Assembly (NCBI GenBank): GCA_021788955.1
Contig: JAJYKC010000271.1
Location: forward strand, 1 to 5,001
Direction of reading: 5' to 3'
DNA: 5,001 nucleotides
Origin: Acidobacteriota bacterium
GTDB lineage: Bacteria; Acidobacteriota; Terriglobia; Bryobacterales; Bryobacteraceae
Shown one piece after another: positions 1 through 5,001 of this stretch. Each line of letters opens with the position of its first letter. Position 1 is the stretch's first letter. The notes beneath the pieces were generated by a model. The model was not told where the DNA came from, ran no database searches, and saw nothing but the letters and a program-made list of their open reading frames with translations. A program made the position numbers and the translations under genes.

Positions 1-516
1 AAAAATACCGCCGCCACCCTCGGCGCTCCCTCCATCCGCGTCCACATCCGCGAAGCTCAGGGCGCGAAACCCGACGCCCAACTCGCCGCCTCCGCCCTCA
101 CCTCTCTTGCCGTCTACGGTGAAAGCCGCAACATCGTCATCACGCTCGAAAACGACGACCCCCACAGCGAAGAAGGCTCCTTCATCGGCGACGTCCTCTC
201 CGCCGCCGGCACACCATGGCTCCGCGCCCTCCCCGACTTCTGTAACTCGATGCTCGCCGGCAAAGGCCAGGACTACAACCACGAAGTCCTCACCCGCCTC
301 TTCTCCCGCGCTTACTCCATCTGCCACGTCAAGGACTCCGAAGACGACGGACCCACACACTACACCGTCGACACCACGCGCATCTTCGAAATCGCCCACG
401 CCGCCGGTTTCCGCGGCTTCTACTCCATGGAATGGGATGCCTCCGGTGATCCGTACGCCAACACAACCCACTTAGTCGAACTTACTCGCAAAGCCCTCGC
501 CGGAGCCGTCTCATGA
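1..516 (+). CDS. Sugar phosphate isomerase/epimerase, xylose isomerase-like TIM barrel (3' part)
   Basis: The reading frame is open from the first base, so the gene begins upstream; 171 residues are visible before the TGA stop. It resembles the C-terminal part of the AP-endonuclease-2/xylose isomerase-like TIM-barrel family, cytosolic enzymes that isomerise or epimerise sugars and related polyols using a divalent metal. Candidate metal ligands lie on successive strands: Glu50 in IVITLEND, Asp79 in LPDFCNSM, His109 in SICHVKD and Glu144 in GFYSMEWD (numbered from the first visible codon). The central LPDFCN replaces the usual LDTGN-like motif, so it is a divergent member. It precedes a second member of the same superfamily, but the two are not close copies: the shared features are the ligand spacing and the HVKD motif. 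The TGA stop overlaps an ATG (ATGA at 513-516). The fold is clear; the substrate cannot be told. Confidence 0.85.
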   Translation, partial: KNTAATLGAPSIRVHIREAQGAKPDAQLAASALTSLAVYGESRNIVITLENDDPHSEEGSFIGDVLSAAGTPWLRALPDFCNSMLAGKGQDYNHEVLTRLFSRAYSICHVKDSEDDGPTHYTVDTTRIFEIAHAAGFRGFYSMEWDASGDPYANTTHLVELTRKALAGAVS

Positions 517-581
517 AACGCTCCACCGCAAACATCGCCCGAACTTGGCCACGCGCCTTCTCCCCATCCAACAAAACCCCT

Positions 582-612
582 AACCGAGCCGCGACCGCCA
601 GGGAGCGGTCCA
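582..612. repeat. Short hairpin repeat (REP-like) in the spacer between the two epimerase genes
   Basis: The segment contains GACCGC (593-598), a six-base loop CAGGGA, then GCGGTC (605-610): a perfect 6-bp inverted repeat. The wider unit, roughly AACCGAGCCGCGACC followed by GCCAGGGAGCGGTC, resembles a short motif I remember as frequent between genes of Solibacter-type Acidobacteria; that is recollection, not a search. There is no T-run after the stem, so it does not look like an intrinsic terminator. Only one copy is present in this window. Confidence 0.5.
601..605 (+). promoter_or_regulatory. Possible ribosome binding site for the second epimerase, inside a hairpin
   Basis: GGGAG lies 11 bases before the ATG at 617 and is the only purine-rich Shine-Dalgarno-like run in the spacer. 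It occupies the loop and the first base of the 3' arm of the 593-610 hairpin, so access by ribosomes could depend on whether the hairpin forms. The spacing is longer than ideal and the match is partial. Confidence 0.3.
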
Positions 613-616
613 CCTC

Positions 617-1456
617 ATGAAGCGATCCATCGGCGACAACATGATCCCCAAGGACTGGGACCTCGACCGCGGCCTCGACCTCATCCACAAAGCCGGCTTC
701 GAAGGCGTCGAATACTGGCTCGGTGGCCGGCCTTGGTTCCAGGTCACCACCCCCGACGTCCAGGTGCTCGACCTCAAACGCCGTGCCGCCTCCCACGGCC
801 TCGAGATCTCCAACGTCAGCAACACCCTCGACTGGCGCCACAACATCTCTTCTTCCGACCCCCGCCTCCGCGCCATGGCCATGCAGCACGTCCGGCGCCA
901 ACTGGAAACCGCGCACATGCTCGGCGTGAAATCCATCCTCGTCGTCGCCGGCCTCGTCACCCCCACCGAAACTTACGAGGACGTCTATAAACGCACCGTC
1001 GATGCCCTGCACGAACTCGAACCCGACGCCGCCAAAGCCCAGGTCAAAATCGGCTGTGAGAACTGCTGCGCCGAGCAGCGCTTTCTCTTAAGCCCCCGCG
1101 AGTTCAAAACATTTCTCGATGAAATTAACAGTCCCTGGGTCGGCCTCCACTTCGACACCGGCAACGTCCACGACACCGGCTACCCCGAACAGTGGATCGC
1201 CATCAACGGTCCCCGCATCACCTGCGTCCACGTGAAAGACGTCTTTCGCTACCGCGGCCATAGCTCGCGCGATCCCGTCTACACCAATCTCTTCCTCGGC
1301 GACAACGACTGGAAAGCCATCCGCGCCACCCTCCTCGCCGCTAACTACGACGCCTGGATCGTCGCGGAAATGGAAGGCCGCTACAGCGCCGCTCCCGACC
1401 AGCAGTTCTACGACACCGCCGCCGCCATGCACCGGTTCATCTCAGGAACTATGTAA
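617..1456 (+). CDS. Sugar phosphate isomerase/epimerase, xylose isomerase-like TIM barrel
   Basis: This is a complete 279-residue protein, a normal length for the family (about 270-300). It should be a soluble, metal-dependent TIM-barrel enzyme that isomerises or epimerises a sugar or polyol. The N-terminus reads MKRSIGDNMI, a first beta strand, followed by GLDLIHKAGFEGVEYW, the typical helix-strand of these barrels. Candidate metal ligands sit at strand ends: Glu148 in KIGCENC, Asp180 in VGLHFDTGN, His205 in CVHVKDV and Glu251 in WIVAEME. This set (Glu, Asp, His, Glu) matches the metal site of the tagatose-3-epimerase/xylose-isomerase-like superfamily. There is no signal peptide or membrane segment. 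The ATG at 617 is chosen because it begins the first strand directly. Leucine codons are almost uniformly CTC (19 of 22). The next gene starts five bases after the TAA, so co-transcription is likely. The substrate is not identifiable; inositol catabolism or hydroxypyruvate isomerase-like roles are alternatives. Confidence 0.92.
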   Translation: MKRSIGDNMIPKDWDLDRGLDLIHKAGFEGVEYWLGGRPWFQVTTPDVQVLDLKRRAASHGLEISNVSNTLDWRHNISSSDPRLRAMAMQHVRRQLETAHMLGVKSILVVAGLVTPTETYEDVYKRTVDALHELEPDAAKAQVKIGCENCCAEQRFLLSPREFKTFLDEINSPWVGLHFDTGNVHDTGYPEQWIAINGPRITCVHVKDVFRYRGHSSRDPVYTNLFLGDNDWKAIRATLLAANYDAWIVAEMEGRYSAAPDQQFYDTAAAMHRFISGTM

Positions 1457-1461
1457 CTGCC

Positions 1462-2700
1462 ATGCGCTTCCAAACCGTTTTCGTAGCGATCGTTGTGGCT
1501 TTTGCTCTTGTCATTGGTGCGTTTCTCATCAACCGCCAGCGTCCCAAGGTGGAAACCGAACAACCCAGCGCAGCCCTCGTCCGTGCCTCCGGCCGTTGCG
1601 CCGAGTGCCACTACCGCCAGCAATACTCCGTCGTCCACGAGTACGAGATGAGCGAGCACGCCCGCCGCGGCGTCAACTGCCTCGACTGCCACCAGCCCAC
1701 TGCCAGCCAGAAAGGCAAGGAGCACCACGGCTTCATCATCACCACGCAGATTACTCCCGGTAACTGCCGCGCCTGCCACTACGCGGTCTACGACGAGTTC
1801 CTCCGCAGCCGCCACGCAGCCGCCGCATGGGCCGCCATCTACGGCGCCAAAGGCCTCAGCGCCGAACAGGTCGCCTACGGCGAGAAATACAACCCCGGCT
1901 ATGTTAACCGTCCGCCGCATCCCTTCACCACCCTTGAAGGAGCATCGGCCATGACCAGCGGCTGCGACCAGTGTCACAGCGTCGGCCGGCCCAACTCCGA
2001 CGGCACCATCGGCAACTGCACGGCCTGCCACACCCGCCATACCAGTTCCGTCGCGATCGCCCGCCTGCCGCACACCTGCGGCCAGTGCCACCTCGGTCCC
2101 GACCACTCGCAGATGGAAATCTACACCGAAAGCCGCCACGGCCTCCTGTTCGACGCCCAGCGCCGCCTTCTCAACTTAGAAGCCGATCCGCTCAAACTTA
2201 CTACGCGGGATATGTTCGTCCCCACCTGCGCTACCTGCCACATGAGCGGCATCAACGGCCTCAAGATGACCCACGACCCCGGCGAGCGCCTTTCCTACTG
2301 GCTCGCCGACGCGATCAGCCGCAAGCGCCCGGACTATATCCACGCCCAGGCCAACATGAAAGAAGTCTGCAACCAGTGCCACACGGCGCCTTTGATCGAC
2401 CGCGTCTATGACCAGGCAGAGAAAGTCGTCGAAGCGACAAACCAAAAGGTCCAGGCTGCCACCGATCTCATCAACGGCCTGCGCAAGGACGGCGTCCTCA
2501 CCGGCAAACCCTTCACCCAGCCCATCGACTTCGTCTACTTCGACTACTGGCACTACGACGGCCGCACCGCCAAGCACGGCGCATTCATGGGCGGCGCCGA
2601 CTTCGTCCAGTGGCACGGCAACTATCCGCTCGTCGCCAAAATGGTCGAGTTACAATCCATGGCCGCCGAGCTCAGAGCCGCCCATGCGCACGCCCACTGA
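1462..2700 (+). CDS. Octaheme cytochrome c of the hydroxylamine oxidoreductase (HAO) family
   Basis: The 412-residue protein carries eight CXXCH heme c motifs, starting at Cys46, 73, 102, 168, 186, 206, 256 and 303. Residues 6-22 form one hydrophobic segment after MRFQ with no clear signal peptidase site, so it is probably anchored by its N-terminus with the heme domain in the periplasm. Order and context match HAO: GCDQCH, then CTACHTRH, CGQCH, PDHSQMEIYTESRHG, VPTCATCHMSG, and a helical stretch after heme 8 ending GVLTGKP. The fourth motif occupies the catalytic heme 4 position, and Asp214-His215 match the active-site Asp267-His268 of Nitrosomonas HAO. The crosslinking Tyr467 seems replaced by Phe381, and Tyr334 has no obvious counterpart. 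HAO enzymes act on hydroxylamine, nitrite or hydrazine; members without the Tyr are thought to work reductively. No CXXCK motif is present, against octaheme nitrite or tetrathionate reductases. At 412 residues it is shorter than Nitrosomonas HAO (about 570), lacking most of the N-terminal extension and the C-terminal helix. It ends in a His-rich AHAHAH tail overlapping the next start. Family is near certain; reaction is inferred. Confidence 0.93.
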   Translation: MRFQTVFVAIVVAFALVIGAFLINRQRPKVETEQPSAALVRASGRCAECHYRQQYSVVHEYEMSEHARRGVNCLDCHQPTASQKGKEHHGFIITTQITPGNCRACHYAVYDEFLRSRHAAAAWAAIYGAKGLSAEQVAYGEKYNPGYVNRPPHPFTTLEGASAMTSGCDQCHSVGRPNSDGTIGNCTACHTRHTSSVAIARLPHTCGQCHLGPDHSQMEIYTESRHGLLFDAQRRLLNLEADPLKLTTRDMFVPTCATCHMSGINGLKMTHDPGERLSYWLADAISRKRPDYIHAQANMKEVCNQCHTAPLIDRVYDQAEKVVEATNQKVQAATDLINGLRKDGVLTGKPFTQPIDFVYFDYWHYDGRTAKHGAFMGGADFVQWHGNYPLVAKMVELQSMAAELRAAHAHAH

Positions 2701-3538
2701 GTTGCAGAATTGGCGGACCAGCCCCGCTCTCTGGCTCGAAGCCTTTATCGTTACCAACTTCGCGTTTCTCGCGCTGGATATCTTCCTGGCTCACTCCGCC
2801 AACCAGTTCCGCGAACCAGCCGAGTATCTCCCGCTGCTTTTCTCCATCCTCGCGCCGCCCGTGCTCGCCGCGGCGCTGCTCCGAGGCGGCCGCCTGCGTA
2901 AGTGGACCGGCTACGTCACCGGATGGATCGCCATCGGCATCGGCCTCGCCGGCGTCCTGTTCCATCTCGACAATCAGTTCTTCTATGAGAAGACGCTACT
3001 TACTCTCACTTACGCCGCGCCTTTCGCCGCCCCATTGGCTTACACCGGCCTAGGGCTGTTATTGCTCCTCAATCGCATGATCGAGGAACATACCCGCGTC
3101 TGGGCGGAATGGGTTCAGTTACTCGCCTGCGGCGGCTTCTTCGGGAACTTCGTTCTTAGCCTCACTGACCACGCCACCAACGGCTTCTTTCGCCCCATCG
3201 AATGGCTGCCCGTCGCCTCCAGCGCCCTCGCCGTCGGCTTCCTCATCGCGCCATTCTTCCGCCCGCCGGCCTCGCGTGAATACTACTCCTGGTGCTTCGG
3301 CGTACTCGGCCTGCAAGCCGCCGTCGGCTTACTCGGCTTTTTCCTCCATGTCTCGGCCAGCCTCCGCGGCCCCGGCGCCCTCTGGGACCGCGTTGTCAAC
3401 GGCGCCCCGCTCTTCGCGCCGCTGCTGTTTCCCAACCTCGTCCTGCTGTCGCTGATCGGCCTTTCCGCTTACTCGGAGGTATCGAATTCCCCTTCGGGCT
3501 CGGGCAGCACGTCGCCCTCGCCTGCGATCCAGGCATAG
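2684..3538 (+). CDS. Unrecognised eight-helix membrane protein with fourfold His repeat, partner candidate of the octaheme cytochrome
   Basis: I do not recognise a family. The 284-residue protein begins MRTPTELQNW at an ATG inside the last 17 bases of the cytochrome gene, which suggests translational coupling; the open frame continues upstream to 2408 but that part is a shadow of the cytochrome gene. Eight hydrophobic segments are predicted near residues 17-36, 47-67, 75-94, 105-129, 143-162, 174-193, 203-223 and 242-261. Every odd helix ends in a His: His37, His94, His163 and His222. Three are followed by a matching motif (HSANQF, HLDNQF, HATNGF) and the fourth is degenerate (HVSASL), so the protein looks like four copies of a two-helix unit. 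All four His should face the same side, periplasmic if the N-terminus is inside. They could bind heme b or metal, or line a quinol site; this is inference. The last 22 or so residues (after SLIGLSAYS) are hydrophilic, Ser/Pro-rich, and antisense to the RND gene's C-terminal codons. Confidence 0.8.
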   Translation: MRTPTELQNWRTSPALWLEAFIVTNFAFLALDIFLAHSANQFREPAEYLPLLFSILAPPVLAAALLRGGRLRKWTGYVTGWIAIGIGLAGVLFHLDNQFFYEKTLLTLTYAAPFAAPLAYTGLGLLLLLNRMIEEHTRVWAEWVQLLACGGFFGNFVLSLTDHATNGFFRPIEWLPVASSALAVGFLIAPFFRPPASREYYSWCFGVLGLQAAVGLLGFFLHVSASLRGPGALWDRVVNGAPLFAPLLFPNLVLLSLIGLSAYSEVSNSPSGSGSTSPSPAIQA

Positions 3539-5001
3539 ATCGTCGGCAGAAGGAAGATGCTGAGGATCAAATCGGAAATCAGGCCGCCGACGATGACGAT
3601 CGCGAAAGGCCGCTGCGAGTCCGAACCGATGCCGTGGGACATGGCCGCCGGCAGCAGTCCGAGCGTCGCCACGAGCATCGTCATCATGATCGGCCGGAGG
3701 CGCAGAACGCCGCCTTCCACCGCCGCGTCCACCACGGTGAATCCGCGGACGCGAAGCTGGTTGATGTATTCAAGCATGATGACGCCGGTCTGTACCGATA
3801 CGCCGAACAGCGCCAGAAACCCGACGCCGGAAGAAACGCTGAAGTTCGTGCCCGTCGCCAGCAGCGCCAGCATGCCACCGATCGGCGCCACCATCACGTT
3901 CACCATGATCAGCATCGCCCATTTGAGGGACCGGAACATCATGTAGAGAATCAGGAAAATGAGCAGAACGGTCAGCGGCACGATCACTGCCAGACGCGCC
4001 GCCGCCCGCTTCTCGCTCTCGTACTCGCCTTCCCAGTCGATGTGATAGCCGCGCGGCAGCTTCATCTGCTGGTTCACTTTCTGGATCGCTTCTTCCACCG
4101 CGCCGCCGAGGTCGCGCCCGCGCACGCTGTACTTCACGGCGACATACCGCTGGTTGTTCTCGCGGTAAATCTCGCTGCCGCCGTCGCGCTCCTCGACGGT
4201 GCATAGCTGCTTGAGCGAAACGCGCTCTCCGGTTGGCGCCAGGATGCGGACATTTTCGAGCGCTTCCTTTGTGCTCCGGAACCGGGGAAGATATCGCAGC
4301 ACTAAGTCGTATCTCTGCTCGCCTTGCAATACCTGAGTAAGCGCATTCCCGCCCGCCGCAGTCTGAACCGCATCCTGCACGTCGGAAACATTCAACTGAT
4401 AACGCGCCGCGGCCTGGCGGTCCACAATGAAGTTGTCATTCGGCTGGCCCAGGGCGCGGAATACGCCGAGGTCGGCGATTCCCCGCACGGTGCGCATAAT
4501 CGACACCATCTGGTCGGCTTTCTCTTCGAGTAAGTGAAGATCGTCGCCGTAGATTTTGGTGGCGAGCTGGCCCTTGACGCCGCTAACGGCTTCTTCCATG
4601 TTGTCGGCGATGGGCTGCGAGAAGTTCCAGATGACTCCCGGTATTTTCTCCAGTTCCTTATCCATCGCGGCGATCACTAACTCCTTGTTCCCGTGGAACG
4701 CCGGACGCCATTCGGCCGAGGGCTTGAGGTCGACGAAATACTCGGTGTTGAAAAAGCCCGTCGTGTCGGTGCCGTCGTCCGGCCGGCCGGACTGGCTGGT
4801 GCACTGCTTGACCTCGGGAAACGAACACAGAAGCAGCCGCGCCTGGTTAGCGAGCCGGATACTCTCGGTGGGGCCTGTGCTCGGGGCGAGCGTTCCGCGC
4901 ACCCACAGCGCGCCTTCATCGAGGTGCGGCAGGAACTCGCTTCCGATGGCTCCGCCCACCGCCAGATACACCGCCAGCGCGCAACCGGCCAGACCCACGG
5001 C
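3469..5001 (-). CDS. CzcA/CusA-type heavy-metal RND efflux pump, C-terminal half (partial at 5' end)
   Basis: The frame is open to the window edge, so the gene continues beyond 5001; about 510 residues are visible of a family length near 1030. The first in-frame GTG (4996-4998) is an internal Val, not the start. These inner-membrane pumps export metal cations using proton flow, with a periplasmic adaptor and an outer-membrane channel. Hallmarks, numbered from codon 4998: GSEFLPHLDEGALW (19-32) at the junction to the second periplasmic domain, GRPDDGTDTTGFFNTEYF (71-88), NFSQPIADNMEEAVSGVKG (125-143), then helices near 335-355, 361-381, 388-409, 432-452 and 464-484, with GVGFLALFGVSVQTGVIMLEY and GSDSQRPFAIVIVGGLISD. 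The proton-relay helix lies in the unseen half. At the position of CusA Met573, aligned by eye, there is Glu137 as in CzcA, arguing for divalent cations rather than Cu(I)/Ag(I). Cys58, Cys66 and Cys266 are extra cysteines in the periplasmic domain. No adaptor or channel gene is in the window. Confidence 0.95.
   Translation of the reverse strand, partial: AVGLAGCALAVYLAVGGAIGSEFLPHLDEGALWVRGTLAPSTGPTESIRLANQARLLLCSFPEVKQCTSQSGRPDDGTDTTGFFNTEYFVDLKPSAEWRPAFHGNKELVIAAMDKELEKIPGVIWNFSQPIADNMEEAVSGVKGQLATKIYGDDLHLLEEKADQMVSIMRTVRGIADLGVFRALGQPNDNFIVDRQAAARYQLNVSDVQDAVQTAAGGNALTQVLQGEQRYDLVLRYLPRFRSTKEALENVRILAPTGERVSLKQLCTVEERDGGSEIYRENNQRYVAVKYSVRGRDLGGAVEEAIQKVNQQMKLPRGYHIDWEGEYESEKRAAARLAVIVPLTVLLIFLILYMMFRSLKWAMLIMVNVMVAPIGGMLALLATGTNFSVSSGVGFLALFGVSVQTGVIMLEYINQLRVRGFTVVDAAVEGGVLRLRPIMMTMLVATLGLLPAAMSHGIGSDSQRPFAIVIVGGLISDLILSIFLLPTIYAWIAGEGDVLPEPEGEFDTSE

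Noticed and set aside
482..1012. Open frame on the - strand (176 codons) over the spacer and second epimerase
   Set aside because: It is antisense to a complete TIM-barrel gene, with no start context and no recognisable motif.
1408..2139. Long open frame on the - strand (243 codons) opposite the cytochrome gene
   Set aside because: The translation is Val/Ala/Gly-rich low complexity, typical of the antisense of a GC-rich gene; the + strand carries eight heme motifs.
2408..2683. Upstream in-frame extension of the membrane protein
   Set aside because: The 92 residues are Ser/Thr/Pro-rich and lie in another frame of the cytochrome's conserved C-terminal region; the hydrophobic protein starts sensibly at the ATG at 2684.
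1462..2700. Octaheme nitrite reductase or tetrathionate reductase
   Set aside because: Those families have one CXXCK active-site motif; all eight motifs here are CXXCH and the context follows HAO.
3489..3498. CCCTTCGGG-type mini hairpin near the convergent gene ends
   Set aside because: The stem is only two or three base pairs, lacks a T-run and lies within coding sequence of both genes; not convincing as a terminator.
3292..4206. Long open frame on the + strand (304 codons) across the RND gene
   Set aside because: It is antisense to well-conserved RND motifs, is rich in Arg, His and Gln, and has no recognisable domain; it is a GC-rich shadow frame.
1..5001. CRISPR arrays, tRNA or rRNA genes, insertion sequences
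   Set aside because: No regularly spaced repeats, no tRNA-like cloverleaf, no rRNA-like sequence and no transposase-like frame were seen on either strand.

Overview
The window is GC-rich, densely coding and has no long non-coding stretch. The strong preference for C-ending codons, the tandem sugar phosphate isomerase/epimerase genes and a short 'GAGCCGCGACCGCCAGGGAGCGGTC' hairpin repeat between them are reminiscent of soil Acidobacteria of the Solibacter/Bryobacter type. That assignment is an impression from style, not a phylogenetic result.

Layout. Positions 1-516 (+) hold the 3' end of a xylose-isomerase-like TIM-barrel protein. Positions 517-616 are a 100-base spacer with a hairpin repeat. 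Positions 617-1456 (+) are a second, complete TIM-barrel isomerase/epimerase. Five bases later, 1462-2700 (+) encodes a membrane-anchored octaheme cytochrome c of the hydroxylamine oxidoreductase (HAO) family. Overlapping its end by 17 bases, 2684-3538 (+) encodes an unrecognised membrane protein with eight predicted helices. Positions 3469-5001 (-) hold the C-terminal half of a CzcA/CusA-type heavy-metal RND efflux pump, convergent with the membrane protein and overlapping it by 70 bases.

How the genes may work together. The octaheme protein and the membrane protein look like one redox unit. The cytochrome has eight CXXCH motifs in the same order and context as HAO, keeps the active-site Asp-His pair, but appears to have Phe where HAO has its heme-crosslinking Tyr. 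That would fit a reductive or otherwise non-HAO activity on small nitrogen compounds. The membrane protein shows four copies of a two-helix unit. Each has a His at the end of its first helix, followed in three copies by an H-x-x-N-x-F motif, and all four His are predicted to lie on one membrane face. No NapC/NrfH-type quinol dehydrogenase is visible, so this protein is a candidate for the membrane or quinone partner. This pair is the most interesting content of the window. The two epimerases are probably co-transcribed with it, but a functional link is not evident. The RND pump is a separate, oppositely oriented unit.
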